A stretch of 64,000 bases of DNA from JBNKFV01 sp050289485 (lineage in GTDB: Bacteria > Pseudomonadota > Gammaproteobacteria > Pseudomonadales > Cellvibrionaceae): assembly GCA_050289485.1 (NCBI GenBank), contig JBNKFV010000016.1:1-64000 (forward strand), read 5' to 3'. The translations under genes were made by a program, and so were the position numbers. Under the pieces are notes generated by a model. That model searched no databases. It saw nothing but the letters and a program-made list of their open reading frames with translations, and had not been told where the DNA came from. This document shows, piece by piece, positions 9,503-18,344 of this stretch. How positions within the stretch are numbered: the stretch's first letter is position 1; the number at the start of each line of letters is the position of its first letter.

Positions 9503-11149
9503 TTATCTGGCTCGCGTTACATCCACAAACAGCTTCAGGTATTGGCCGGGATGAATTAATTGCTTAACCTTTAAGCCGTTCCACTTGGCAATATCCTCAA
9601 TTTTAACATTGAACTTGCTGGCAATGCGGGCAAGTGAATCACCGGAACGTACTTTGTACCCCACTTTGCGGATGACGCCGCTTTGCGCAGAGTTGGTAGG
9701 CAGGCTGCTTGCTGCCAGCGAGGTATCCTTTTTCCAGATCACCAACTGCTGGCCAACTTTGAGGGTGTCGCGAGGGGCCAGTCCGTTCCATTTTGCCAAA
9801 CTGCCGACACTAACCCCGTGTTGGCGGCTTATTTTCCAGAAACTATCACCTTCGGCCACCGTGTGCATTACTTTGAGATCACGGTTTTTCGGCGATTTAC
9901 TCTGCTTTTCCTGTAGCCGCTGATCGGCGGCGAGGCTGTACTGGCTAGTTGGCATCGATGGTACAGGCACCAACAGTTTCTGCCCCTTGCGAATCATATG
10001 GCTAGGTAATTTATTGGCAGCTTTCAGCGCATCAACTGTCGTGTGGTATCGCTTCGCAATACTGATGAGCGAATCACCAGACTTAACCGCATAGCGCTCC
10101 CAATTAATGCGTTGCTTAGCATTGTAAGAAGCCAAGTGGTCAGTGAAGGCCTCTGCTTTGTCGACCGGAATCAATAGGTTGTGTGGGCCTGCAGGGTCGG
10201 TTGCCCAGCGGTTAAAACCAGGATTAAGCCGGTAGAGGTCGTCGATATCCATGCCTGCCATTGAGGCGGCGTGGGCTAGGTCTATTTGTGATCCCACAGG
10301 TACAGAGGCGAAGTAGGGGCGGTTGGGTATATCACTTAAGTTAACACTGTATTTTTCAGGATTGGACACAATTTCTGCCAACGCCAACAGCTGCGGTACA
10401 TAGGCGCTGGTCTCGCGAGGCAGCGATAAAGACCAAAAATCGGTAGGTTTGCCGGCCTTTTTGTTGCGCCTGATTGCCTTGGCTACATTGCCTTCGCCGG
10501 TATTGTAGGCTGCAAGGGCCAGCAACCAGTCACCGTCAAACTGGTTGTGTAAACGGGTTAGGTATTTAATGGCGGCTTGTGTTGAGGCGCTAATGTCGCG
10601 GCGACCGTCGTACCACCAGTTTTGCTTCAAACCAAAGTTGCGTCCAGTACCGGGAATAAACTGCCACATACCCGCTGCGCGTCCATGGGAGTAAGCAAAC
10701 GGATCAAACGCACTTTCTACAATCGGTAGCAGGGCGATTTCCAGAGGCATGTCGTTTACCTCTAACGAATCTACGATGTAGTACATGTAGCGCCTAGCAC
10801 GTTCCGATACCCGGTTCATGTAGCTGGGGTTACTGGCGTACCAGTTGATGTGGGTTTGAATGTTTGGATTGTCCTGGCGAGGCAGAGCGAAACCGTGGCG
10901 GATACGGTCCCACAGATTAACCTCGGCAGGAATATCTTCGAGGTTATCTCCCTCTGGCCATTCGGCTTCACATAAGTAGCCCTTTACTGTCGGTGCCAGT
11001 GAATGAGGGCTGCCATGTGTATTGGCGTCAGCCAATGAAGTAGTAGGTAAGTGTGTGGTACAGCCAGCAAGCAGGGCCAAACTTGATGTCAGTAAAATGA
11101 CAGACCATGAACGCGCAATACGCATAGCGGCCATGATGTTTACATTCAC
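9503..11149 (-). CDS. mltD: Membrane-bound lytic murein transglycosylase D with three LysM domains
   Basis: Outer-membrane lipoprotein that cleaves peptidoglycan between MurNAc and GlcNAc, forming 1,6-anhydro ends. It is 548 residues. A lipobox LLAGC places the lipidated Cys at residue 30. The SLT domain spans about 130-245, with catalytic Glu145 in LLPIVESAFDP and the downstream AAGMWQFIPGTGR and LALAAYNTGEGNV motifs. Three LysM repeats (starting near YAVKSGDSL, HTVAEGDSF and YKVRSGDSL) anchor it to the wall. MltD is commonly next to gloB, as here. Confidence 0.93.
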   Translation of the reverse strand: MNVNIMAAMRIARSWSVILLTSSLALLAGCTTHLPTTSLADANTHGSPHSLAPTVKGYLCEAEWPEGDNLEDIPAEVNLWDRIRHGFALPRQDNPNIQTHINWYASNPSYMNRVSERARRYMYYIVDSLEVNDMPLEIALLPIVESAFDPFAYSHGRAAGMWQFIPGTGRNFGLKQNWWYDGRRDISASTQAAIKYLTRLHNQFDGDWLLALAAYNTGEGNVAKAIRRNKKAGKPTDFWSLSLPRETSAYVPQLLALAEIVSNPEKYSVNLSDIPNRPYFASVPVGSQIDLAHAASMAGMDIDDLYRLNPGFNRWATDPAGPHNLLIPVDKAEAFTDHLASYNAKQRINWERYAVKSGDSLISIAKRYHTTVDALKAANKLPSHMIRKGQKLLVPVPSMPTSQYSLAADQRLQEKQSKSPKNRDLKVMHTVAEGDSFWKISRQHGVSVGSLAKWNGLAPRDTLKVGQQLVIWKKDTSLAASSLPTNSAQSGVIRKVGYKVRSGDSLARIASKFNVKIEDIAKWNGLKVKQLIHPGQYLKLFVDVTRAR

Positions 11150-11305
11150 ATGCTACTCCTGTGGATAATATCCGTGATTGGTTTAAGCCATGCTGGCGCA
11201 ATAATTAGCACTTTAATGAAAAATACTCTTCAGTAAACCCTTATTTTAAAGAGATCATCCGAATGTGACCGTTAGCAGTGTCACAGCTTTGCTGTGTGGA
11301 GCTCA

Positions 11306-12097
11306 TCAGGCGTTGTCTTTCCAGCGCCTGACGGCAGCAAATACCGCAAGTGAGTTGGCTAAGGTTTGGCCGCTGTGGGCTTCGGCTTGCTGCTTAACAC
11401 CGTGTTCTTCCGTGCGTAAAAAAGGATTGGTGGCTTTTTCACTTGCAATAGTGGTGGGTACGGTGGGTTCGCCATTGGCTCGCAGGTTTTCTACCTGGGC
11501 CAATCGGGTGCAGAGTAGCGTATTGTCAGGTTCCACCTGGCTGGCGAATTGCAGGTTAGCCAGTGTGTATTCGTGGGCACAGTAAACTTCGGTAGTGTCG
11601 GGCAGTTGAGTCAGCAGTGTCAGTGAACTGTGCATTTGCGCAGGGCTACCCTCGAACAGTCGGCCGCAGCCGCCAGCAAATAACGTATCGCCGCAAAATA
11701 GCAGGGGTGATTGACCCTGTGGCGCAAAGTAGTAACCAATATGATCCACTGTGTGGCCGGGAAGGCCAAGTATACGGGCCTGAAGCTCAGGGGTGAGAGA
11801 CAGGATATCACCGTGTTGCTGAGGCTCGGTAACCCAAGGTTTAAATCTCTCTGTGGCAGGGCCATAAACGGGAATATTACGGTTTTGAGTAAGTGCTTTG
11901 ACACCGCCAACATGGTCGTTATGGTGATGGGTAAGCAGTATGCCTGCCAGGTTTAGCTTGTGGCCGTGCAAACATTGTTCAACTGGCTCTGCGTCACCCG
12001 GGTCAACCACAAAGGCGGTTTGCTGATCGGCTGGTTGTATCAACCAGATATAATTGTCGTTAAAGGCGGGGATACGGTGAACGAGAATAGCAGCCAC
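11306..12097 (-). CDS. gloB: Hydroxyacylglutathione hydrolase (glyoxalase II)
   Basis: Second enzyme of methylglyoxal detoxification, hydrolysing S-lactoylglutathione to lactate and glutathione. The metallo-beta-lactamase motif THHHNDHVGG binds the two metals, with further ligands in GLPGHTVDHIGYY and FCGDTLFAGGCGRLFEG. The GTG at 12097 is chosen because GloB proteins begin just before IPAFNDNYIW and a GGAG lies 8 nt upstream; the frame is open to another GTG at 12163. This gives about 263 residues, the usual size. Divergent neighbours rebuild the E. coli order gloB–methyltransferase–rnhA–dnaQ, with a GST gene inserted. Confidence 0.92.
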   Translation of the reverse strand: MAAILVHRIPAFNDNYIWLIQPADQQTAFVVDPGDAEPVEQCLHGHKLNLAGILLTHHHNDHVGGVKALTQNRNIPVYGPATERFKPWVTEPQQHGDILSLTPELQARILGLPGHTVDHIGYYFAPQGQSPLLFCGDTLFAGGCGRLFEGSPAQMHSSLTLLTQLPDTTEVYCAHEYTLANLQFASQVEPDNTLLCTRLAQVENLRANGEPTVPTTIASEKATNPFLRTEEHGVKQQAEAHSGQTLANSLAVFAAVRRWKDNA

Positions 12098-12198
12098 AGT
12101 GTTGTCTCCATGGATAAACCGAATTTGCTGTACCCTACCAAAATGCGCTGCTTTACACAGCACATTATTGGCGCATAATCTGGCCTAGCCTGAAAGCC

Positions 12199-12894
12199 TC
12201 ACGCTGTTGAGTTTGCATCAAACCCGAACAGGCGATTTTTGTCTTCATCGGTCATTGGAGGCGATTGCTCAAGCCATTCACTACCCACAGCTGAGCCTTT
12301 GATTACGCCGGGTCGTTGGGTCAGGGTGTCAAACCAGCGTTGCAGATGGGGGTAGTCGTTAATGTCTTGGCCCTGCCAGTCATAACGAAATATCCAGCCA
12401 TAGCAAGCGATGTCGGCGATGCTGTAGCTACTTCCGGCCAAATAATCGTGTTTCGCCAATTGTGAGTCCATAACGCCATATAGCCTGCCCACCTCATTTT
12501 TGAAGCGCTCCATGGCATAGGGGAATTTTTCAGGGCAATAGCGTAGAAAGTGGTGTGCCTGCCCAGCCATTGGGCCCAGGCCTCCCACCTGCCAGTATAC
12601 CCACTGCAATACCTGGTACTTACCGTGGAGGTCTGTGGGCATAAATTTGCCCGTTTTTTCGGCCAGATATTGCAAAATGGCGCCCGATTCAAAAATGGTG
12701 ATGGGGCCACCTTCTGCATCGTGGTCAACGATCACCGGCATTTTATGGTTTGGGTTCATGGCCAGAAATTCCGGCGTGAATTGGTCACCTTTGTTAATAT
12801 TTACTGCAATAGCGCGGTAAGGAATCTGGCATTCCTCCAGCATGATAGAGACCTTTTTACCGTTACCGGTAGGCCATAGATACGCGTCGATCAT
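12199..12894 (-). CDS. Glutathione S-transferase (YfcG/YghU-like)
   Basis: Cytosolic GST-fold protein, 231 residues from the ATG at 12894. The open frame extends 52 codons further upstream, but that part is proline-rich junk-like sequence and the family begins at IDAYLWPTGNGKKV. The TGNGKKVSIMLEE segment is typical of the YfcG/YghU (nu-class) enzymes, which bind glutathione or glutathione disulfide and have disulfide reductase activity in E. coli. NPNHKMPVI is the cis-Pro loop and FESGAILQYLAEK the glutathione gamma-glutamyl site. It sits between gloB and the methyltransferase gene, so a thiol-metabolism link is plausible. Confidence 0.85.
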   Translation of the reverse strand: MIDAYLWPTGNGKKVSIMLEECQIPYRAIAVNINKGDQFTPEFLAMNPNHKMPVIVDHDAEGGPITIFESGAILQYLAEKTGKFMPTDLHGKYQVLQWVYWQVGGLGPMAGQAHHFLRYCPEKFPYAMERFKNEVGRLYGVMDSQLAKHDYLAGSSYSIADIACYGWIFRYDWQGQDINDYPHLQRWFDTLTQRPGVIKGSAVGSEWLEQSPPMTDEDKNRLFGFDANSTA

Positions 12895-13082
12895 AATTTT
12901 CTCTTTAATTGTTGTATGTGGGTGAATACCTGGCCCACTGAGGGTGTGTTCAAGGCTGAGGCTATTTACTCGTGGGTTAACGAATGGGTAAGGGGGCGTG
13001 TTTGCCGTAGTGCACAGACATGCGTTTGTGTTGCTGGCTAAACCTGCCATAATCCCGCCAAATCCAGGTTCTGAAAGTACTT

Positions 13083-13937
13083 ATGTCTACACTCAAACCG
13101 CAAAAAATTATTAGCCGTTGCCTGGCTCTGTGGCAAAAGCATTTTGCCGTGCGACCTATGAATGCTGCTTTACCCGATATTGCTCGCTGGTTTGAGGGCA
13201 ATTTGGGCGAGGCATTATTGATTGATGAAAAAGAACAGCTCGATGAAGTGCTACCGTGCCTGTTTGGCTACCATTTGATGCAATTGAGCGTGATACCCGA
13301 GTTAAACCTATCTACCCAAAGCAAAATCAATCACCAGTTTGCCTTGTCGCCAGTGATGCCTGAAAAGCAGCAGAGTGAAGGTGATCGATATCGTGTCTCG
13401 GCAGTATCTGACTTCGAAACCTTGCCGCTGCCAGGTGAATCGTTGGATTTGGCTATTTTGCATCATGCATTGGAATTCTCTGAAAAACCGCATCAGCTGC
13501 TACGTGAGACTGCTAAATGCATTATTCCTCATGGTTATGTGATTATCGTAGGGTTTAACCCATTCAGTTTTTTTGGCGTCACCAAAATTACGAAGCGCTT
13601 GTTTTGCCTGCACCCGTTTTGGCGTCAGCATACGTTACGCAAAGGCCGGATCATTGATTGGCTGCATTTACTTGATTTTGAAGTTGTTGACGTGAAGCAG
13701 GGGTTTTACCGGTTTCCTGTTGACCATGCCGGTTTACTTAAAAAAACAACCTTTCTTGAACGTTGGGGGCAGCGGCTAATGCCCTGGCTAGGTGGTTTTT
13801 ATCTAGTGGTTGCACGTAAGGAAGTGGCCGCCATGACCCCGTTGAATCCGAGTTGGAAAAAAGCCCCGATGGGCATATTGCCCGTGGGCAGAGCTTTATC
13901 CAAGTACAGTGCCGGTTGTCGGCATACTGGCACATGA
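13083..13937 (+). CDS. SAM-dependent methyltransferase (YafS-like position)
   Basis: Class I methyltransferase of the UbiE/YafS-like type, 284 residues. The central block FETLPLPGESLDLAILHHAL contains the post-motif (acidic plus LDLAILHHALEFSEKPHQ) seen in small-molecule methyltransferases, followed by HGYVIIVGFNPFSFFG. The usual glycine-rich motif I near residue 60 is poorly conserved (CLFGYHLMQLSV). Position between gloB and rnhA matches E. coli yafS, whose substrate is not established. It ends 16 bp before the proposed rnhA start, so the two are probably co-transcribed. Confidence 0.8.
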   Translation: MSTLKPQKIISRCLALWQKHFAVRPMNAALPDIARWFEGNLGEALLIDEKEQLDEVLPCLFGYHLMQLSVIPELNLSTQSKINHQFALSPVMPEKQQSEGDRYRVSAVSDFETLPLPGESLDLAILHHALEFSEKPHQLLRETAKCIIPHGYVIIVGFNPFSFFGVTKITKRLFCLHPFWRQHTLRKGRIIDWLHLLDFEVVDVKQGFYRFPVDHAGLLKKTTFLERWGQRLMPWLGGFYLVVARKEVAAMTPLNPSWKKAPMGILPVGRALSKYSAGCRHTGT

Positions 13938-13953
13938 TGAACTGGAGTTAAGT

Positions 13954-14385
13954 TTGAAAGTTGTCGAAATTTACACTGATGGTGCCTGTCGTGGGAATCC
14001 CGGCCCAGGCGGGTGGGGTGCATTATTGCGGTTCGGTAAAGCAGAAAAGCATCTGTACGGTGGCGAGATGGATACCACCAATAACAGGATGGAATTGATG
14101 GCCGCCATCAAAGGGTTGGAGGCGCTAAAGGAACCCTGTGAGGTAACTCTCACAACCGACTCACAATATGTGCGCCAAGGTATCATGAGTTGGGTGGCAA
14201 ACTGGAAGAAAAACGGTTGGAAAACAGCCAATAAAAAACCCGTTAAAAATGCCGACTTGTGGCAGCAGCTCGACGAAGCTGCCAGCAAACACAAGGTGTC
14301 GTGGGCATGGGTTAAAGGGCACAATGGCCACCCAGAGAACGAGCTGGCCGATCAGCTTGCCAATATGGGAATAGATAACCTATAA
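13954..14385 (+). CDS. rnhA: Ribonuclease HI
   Basis: Degrades the RNA strand of RNA-DNA hybrids. The TTG at 13954 is chosen: GGAG lies 6 nt upstream and the protein then starts LKVVEIYTDG, like other RNase HI enzymes; a GTG at 13909 would add 15 residues overlapping the methyltransferase gene. In this numbering the catalytic carboxylates are Asp9 (YTDGACRGN), Glu47 (RMELMAA), Asp69 (TTDSQYV) and Asp133 (ELADQLA). The length of 143 residues is slightly under E. coli (155). Upstream of dnaQ, as in many gammaproteobacteria, but here on the same strand rather than divergent. Confidence 0.93.
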   Translation: MKVVEIYTDGACRGNPGPGGWGALLRFGKAEKHLYGGEMDTTNNRMELMAAIKGLEALKEPCEVTLTTDSQYVRQGIMSWVANWKKNGWKTANKKPVKNADLWQQLDEAASKHKVSWAWVKGHNGHPENELADQLANMGIDNL

Positions 14386-14433
14386 AAATCAATAGGCTAT
14401 AGATTAATTTAAAAGTAATTTCTAGGGTTTGAT

Positions 14434-15156
14434 ATGCGTCAAATTGTATTAGATACGGAAACCACCGGCTTGGAGCCAAAACAGGGACACCAAGTTATCG
14501 AGATAGGCTGTGTTGAGTTGGAGAACCGGCGTCTTACTGGGCGGCATTACCATCAGTACATCAAGCCCGACCGTGACATTGATGCTGGCGCTATTGAAGT
14601 TCACGGTATTACCAACGATTTTTTGGCAGACAAACCTTCGTTTGCAGCGGTTGTAGATGAATTTCTGGCGTTTGTGGAAGGCGCAGAGCTGGTTATTCAC
14701 AATGCGCCTTTTGATATTAACTTTATCGATACCGAATTGAGCCGGTTGTCACCATCCAGACCTTCGATTTTGGAGATCTGTACTGTGGTAGACACCTTGG
14801 TCATGGCGCGGGAGAAGCATCCAGGGGCCAAGAACAACCTCGATGCACTGTGCAAACGTTATGATGTAGATAACTCACAGCGCGACTTGCACGGCGCTTT
14901 GCTCGATGCCGAAATTCTGGCTGATGTGTACTTGATGATGACCGGCGGCCAGACAGCGCTGTTACTGGGTGGCTCAGGTGATTCAGAAGAAAATGAGGGC
15001 GGGGTAACCGGCATTCGCAGATTGGCGTCAAACCGGCCCAAATTGCAGGTGATAAAAGCGAGTGATGATGAGCTTGCTGCCCACGCAAAAAAGCTTCAAG
15101 AGCTGGACAAGCGTAGCGGGGGCAATTGCCTCTGGCTGAAGGGCTTGGCCGACTAG
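14434..15156 (+). CDS. dnaQ: DNA polymerase III epsilon subunit (3'-5' proofreading exonuclease)
   Basis: Proofreading subunit of the replicative polymerase core, 240 residues. Exo I is LDTETTGL (Asp7, Glu9), Exo II is HNAPFDINFID, and Exo III is the LHGALLDAEILADVYL block with its His and Asp, which defines the DEDDh class. The C-terminal tail after about residue 185 binds the alpha subunit. The TAG stop coincides with the left edge of a structured repeat that recurs after the desulfhydrase gene 3 kb downstream. Confidence 0.95.
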   Translation: MRQIVLDTETTGLEPKQGHQVIEIGCVELENRRLTGRHYHQYIKPDRDIDAGAIEVHGITNDFLADKPSFAAVVDEFLAFVEGAELVIHNAPFDINFIDTELSRLSPSRPSILEICTVVDTLVMAREKHPGAKNNLDALCKRYDVDNSQRDLHGALLDAEILADVYLMMTGGQTALLLGGSGDSEENEGGVTGIRRLASNRPKLQVIKASDDELAAHAKKLQELDKRSGGNCLWLKGLAD

Positions 15157-15330
15157 TAACCCAGCGACAAAATAGATTTCCTTATCTATTTGTCGCATGC
15201 CTTGGAAATACCTGCGGAATGTTACGAAACCCCTTGTATTTCCATGACTGACATCGGTCTGCGACCCATGGCGGAGCATCCGCGCGCCGCTTATTAACCC
15301 GACAATAATGCTTGCCGGGTTGAGAGTTTA
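15151..15330 (+). repeat. Structured intergenic repeat, copy 1 (3' end of dnaQ)
   Basis: About 180 bp, homologous to 18178-18315. Similarity begins in the last codons of dnaQ (GACTAGTAACC here, GACTATTAACC in copy 2). It contains three potential stems: 15164-15196 (GCGACAA...TTGTCGC, 13 bp with one bulge), 15203-15211 with 15236-15244 (TGGAAATAC/GTATTTCCA), and 15296-15321 (AACCCG...CGGGTT). Copy 1 carries about 40 extra bases between stems 2 and 3. In stem 1 a G-C pair becomes A-T in copy 2, so pairing is conserved while sequence changes. Confidence 0.7.
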
Positions 15331-15619
15331 TACCCCTTCCTTAATGCCGTCATTGGACTAACACCGCTAGCCAATAGTGGCATACCTATATGCTTAATTT
15401 TAAGCCTTTCATCTTTTCGTTTATCTAGCACTCATTGGTCACACAATCGTCATCTTGCCGGATTATTCTTCATATACTGGCTGACTTAAATGGACTTGGA
15501 TTGGCGGGTAAGGAGCATCAACCCGAAAGGGGGCTAAGGGAACCGAGCGCTGTTTGGCTGGTCTGAGTGTGCACCTCTTTTGGGTCATGGAATATGTTTG
15601 GTAAAACAAGGAGCTTATT

Positions 15620-15709
15620 GTGCAAGATTATTTAGAAGATTTACTGGATTTAACCTGTGATGATGTTGAACAGGATGAAGATTACGTTGATGATTATAGT
15701 GATTGCTAA
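15620..15709 (+). CDS. Putative 29-residue acidic small protein
   Basis: GTG-initiated 29-codon frame ending in TAA, preceded by a textbook ribosome binding site (AAGGAG, 15608-15613, 6-nt spacing). The product is extremely acidic: twelve Asp/Glu fall in its last 20 residues or so, with two Cys and no Lys or Arg. No family is recognised. It is flanked upstream by a G-rich possible leader with a CGGGT/ACCCG stem (15505-15525). The strong start signal and skewed composition favour a real small gene, but the length is too short for certainty. Confidence 0.45.
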   Translation: MQDYLEDLLDLTCDDVEQDEDYVDDYSDC

Positions 15710-15861
15710 CCGCAGGGCACTTTAGCCTATAGGCATGCTTTTTTGCATTATTCTCCAAAATTGACTAATTCATCACAGCGAAAAATCGAAAAACCACCAT
15801 ACTACCATTATTGATAAAATACCGTCGGAAGCCCTTTCTGACGCTGGTAATGGTAGCCAAT

Positions 15862-17226
15862 ATGAAGCTCAAGCCTAATGATATTGCAGAGGCAGTCGTA
15901 TTTTTTGAAGAGGGTAAAGTCTTCAAAGAAATGCTGTATCAAGAGTTTGAGGCCGTGCTGGATCGCTATGTGCCCGCAAGCGATCTGGCGAACAAGTCAG
16001 CCCAGGCAGTTTATCTCCGAGTGAATCACTCGCTTCAGGTGACTGCCGCCGTCTTCTTTACGATTAATTTTGATTACGCTGGTTTTCCTGACTCGCGCTG
16101 GAACGTGCCGCTACAGCATTTAGCCGATATTTCAGCCAAGGGGCCGGATTTAGGGGCTGGCCCTATTCGTTTGAGCTGTTATAGCCAGTGCGCCATTGCC
16201 TGGCAACAAAAAAATCTTTGGAATCCAGAGATCACACCGGCCAACAATACCTTTGTGGCTATTAAAAAGGCGATTCAGCGCAACCGGCTGGGCATACTGT
16301 TTGAGAAAGAAAAACGTGAGCCGGCATCCGCTGCCGACGCAAAAAATGCAGTAACCGTTGATCTTGAGAAGCTCGAAAAGCAGGTCACCCAACAACTTCG
16401 GCGTCGTTACCAGCAAGAATTTCGTGATCACGTGGCGCAACTTATCAAGGATCAGCGCCTCAAAGTGGCTACGATTAATGCGAATCACCAAGAAGCGCTG
16501 CAGAGGCTTAAGCTCACGCATATTCAGCGCGAAGAATCCTCTCGTGCCGAAATTGCCAAATTGCAGCGCCGGATTAACGAACAATTAAAAACCAATCAAG
16601 ACCTAAAAACATCGTTAGAACAGCAGGCGCGAAAAGTTGAAGGCATTAGGGAGTATTTTGAGCATAAACTGGTGTCTACTAAAAATGTTGGCAGTGAGCA
16701 GCTGCGCCTACTGAAGGAAAATTTTGAGCTGGAGCTTGAGACCAAGTTATCTGCAGCTACCCAAGAGCTTGAAGAAAGACTACAAATGCGCGAAATCGAG
16801 CTGATGTACCGCAACGAGCGCGAGTCTAGCCTGCATGAAGAAATTAAGCGCTTGCATGCTGAAAACCAGTCGTTGTTGAATAACAGTGGTGATCAGTTAC
16901 TTCAAAAACTTCATCACGCTGGTGTGAACTTTGTGGCTTATCAGCCTGGAGCAGGCCATATCAATATTCCGATAGAAGATATGGCGACCTATGTGGACGC
17001 CCCTACCGAGTACGCGGCCAAGCGCGCGGGTGTGAGCATCAAGCACTACAAGCGCTGGCTCGAACACTATCAAAAACCAGTTTGCCAGGCGCTCAAGCAA
17101 AATGGTGAAATCTGTGGTTGCAATATAGAAAAAGTGGCCGTGCCAAGTGATTTCCACCCTGGCGAAAGCGACCGTTGTATGAATCATCAGACTGTACCGG
17201 TGTTGGCGATGGCGTCAATGTCTTAG
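15862..17226 (+). CDS. Conserved coiled-coil protein of unknown function
   Basis: About 454 residues from the ATG at 15862 (MKLKPNDIAEAVVFFEEGK); an in-frame ATG at 15850 and a TTG at 15811 are alternatives. The first 150 residues look globular (VNHSLQVTAAVFFTINFDYAG, RWNVPLQHLADISAKGPDLGAGPIR). Residues about 165-365 form a long charged heptad-like coiled coil rich in Glu, Gln, Arg and Leu. The C-terminus contains a Cys cluster (CQALKQNGEICGCN) and a second DPxDF-like globular part. Similar proteins exist in Pseudomonas relatives, sometimes loosely labelled as partitioning proteins. No function is assigned. Confidence 0.7.
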   Translation: MKLKPNDIAEAVVFFEEGKVFKEMLYQEFEAVLDRYVPASDLANKSAQAVYLRVNHSLQVTAAVFFTINFDYAGFPDSRWNVPLQHLADISAKGPDLGAGPIRLSCYSQCAIAWQQKNLWNPEITPANNTFVAIKKAIQRNRLGILFEKEKREPASAADAKNAVTVDLEKLEKQVTQQLRRRYQQEFRDHVAQLIKDQRLKVATINANHQEALQRLKLTHIQREESSRAEIAKLQRRINEQLKTNQDLKTSLEQQARKVEGIREYFEHKLVSTKNVGSEQLRLLKENFELELETKLSAATQELEERLQMREIELMYRNERESSLHEEIKRLHAENQSLLNNSGDQLLQKLHHAGVNFVAYQPGAGHINIPIEDMATYVDAPTEYAAKRAGVSIKHYKRWLEHYQKPVCQALKQNGEICGCNIEKVAVPSDFHPGESDRCMNHQTVPVLAMASMS

Positions 17227-17238
17227 GCGAAGAAAATA

Positions 17239-18186
17239 TTGACTGATACAAACGCTGTAGCGTTATTGGATATGTCGCGGCAGGCGCCGTTACAGCTTGT
17301 TGAATGGGGCCGCGTGAATCAGTACGGCATTCAGCTGTATGTGAAACGAGAAGACCTGGTGTCGGCAGAGGCTAGCGGCAACAAATTTTATAAGCTGTGG
17401 TATGCCTTGGCTAAGGCAAGAGACGCAGGGGTTGCGAGGATACTGAGTTTTGGTGGCGCATACTCCAATCACCTATATGCTTTGGCAATGGTCGGCAAGC
17501 GGTTAGGGATGGAAACCGTAGGCATTATCCGAGGGGAGGCGCCTAACAAACTTGGCGCGACACTCGAAGATTTGCAGCGCAGTGGTATGCAGCTGGAGTT
17601 TGTTAGCCGCGACACCTATCGCCAGAAAAATGAGCCAGCTTATCAAGCAGAACTGATGCGGCGGTATGGGCCTGTCATGATTGTTCCTGAAGGTGGCGCA
17701 GGTACTGATGGTGCCAAAGGCTGTATTGCGATGGGGCAGGCGTTAGCCGCTCAGATGGCAGCAGTCGAGGGTGCCGACAAACCCTATCACTGCGTCTTGG
17801 CCAGTGGAACAGGAACAACAGCTGCCGGGGTATTGGCAGGCAGCCCCCAGCGTGCCACAGTGCATAGTGTCAGTGTGTTGAAGGGGTTTGATGATTCTGC
17901 TGCCATAATGGCAATGGCCAAATCATTAACAGATTGTCAGGCTGAATTTCGCCACCATTTGGATTACCACTATGGTGGTTATGCAAAGTTTCCAGGCCCA
18001 TTGCGGCAGCTTATGGCAGAATTTGAGCTCGACACCGGTATAATGCTTGATCCGGTATATACGGCGAAGGTGGCGGCTGCGATAGCGCATTTAGCAGCAA
18101 TTGACGAAATGACGCCAGGTGAGCCTGTCGTCTTATTGCATACAGGCGGGTTGCAGGGGCGTCGAGGATTTGGACTAGACTATTAA
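17239..18186 (+). CDS. PLP-dependent D-cysteine desulfhydrase / ACC deaminase-like protein
   Basis: Fold type II pyridoxal-phosphate enzyme, 315 residues. The Schiff-base lysine is in EASGNKFYKLWYAL; SFGGAYSNHLYALA and the glycine-rich LASGTGTTAAGVLAG loop bind phosphate and substrate. Family members release pyruvate, ammonia and sulfide from D-cysteine or deaminate 1-aminocyclopropane-1-carboxylate; sequence alone does not decide which. The start is a TTG at 17239 or an ATG at 17272. Its last codon and stop merge with copy 2 of the structured repeat. Confidence 0.82.
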   Translation: MTDTNAVALLDMSRQAPLQLVEWGRVNQYGIQLYVKREDLVSAEASGNKFYKLWYALAKARDAGVARILSFGGAYSNHLYALAMVGKRLGMETVGIIRGEAPNKLGATLEDLQRSGMQLEFVSRDTYRQKNEPAYQAELMRRYGPVMIVPEGGAGTDGAKGCIAMGQALAAQMAAVEGADKPYHCVLASGTGTTAAGVLAGSPQRATVHSVSVLKGFDDSAAIMAMAKSLTDCQAEFRHHLDYHYGGYAKFPGPLRQLMAEFELDTGIMLDPVYTAKVAAAIAHLAAIDEMTPGEPVVLLHTGGLQGRRGFGLDY

Positions 18187-18315
18187 CCTGGCAACAAGAT
18201 AGATTTCTTGATCTTTTTGTTGCACGCTTGGGAAATATCGGCGGAATTTTACCAAATCCCTTGTATTTCCGTTGCTTACTTAACCCGACAATGATTCTTG
18301 CGGGGTTAATAGTTT
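18178..18315 (+). repeat. Structured intergenic repeat, copy 2 (3' end of desulfhydrase gene)
   Basis: About 138 bp, matching 15151-15330 in order and orientation. Stem 1 lies at 18191-18223 (GCAACAA...TTGTTGC), where the third base pair is A-T instead of the G-C of copy 1. A GGAAATA/TATTTCC pair follows, then TTAACCCGACAAT..CTTGC.GGGTT (18282-18307), whose base is less well paired than in copy 1. It supplies the UAA stop of the preceding gene. Confidence 0.7.
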
Positions 18316-18344
18316 GATTAAAGCTGTTTGAAAGGCGAAAGAGC

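Noticed and set aside
15480..15620. Riboswitch (c-di-GMP or similar) before the 29-residue ORF
   Set aside because: The leader is G-rich and can fold, but no conserved aptamer core was recognised; kept only as an unassigned structured region.
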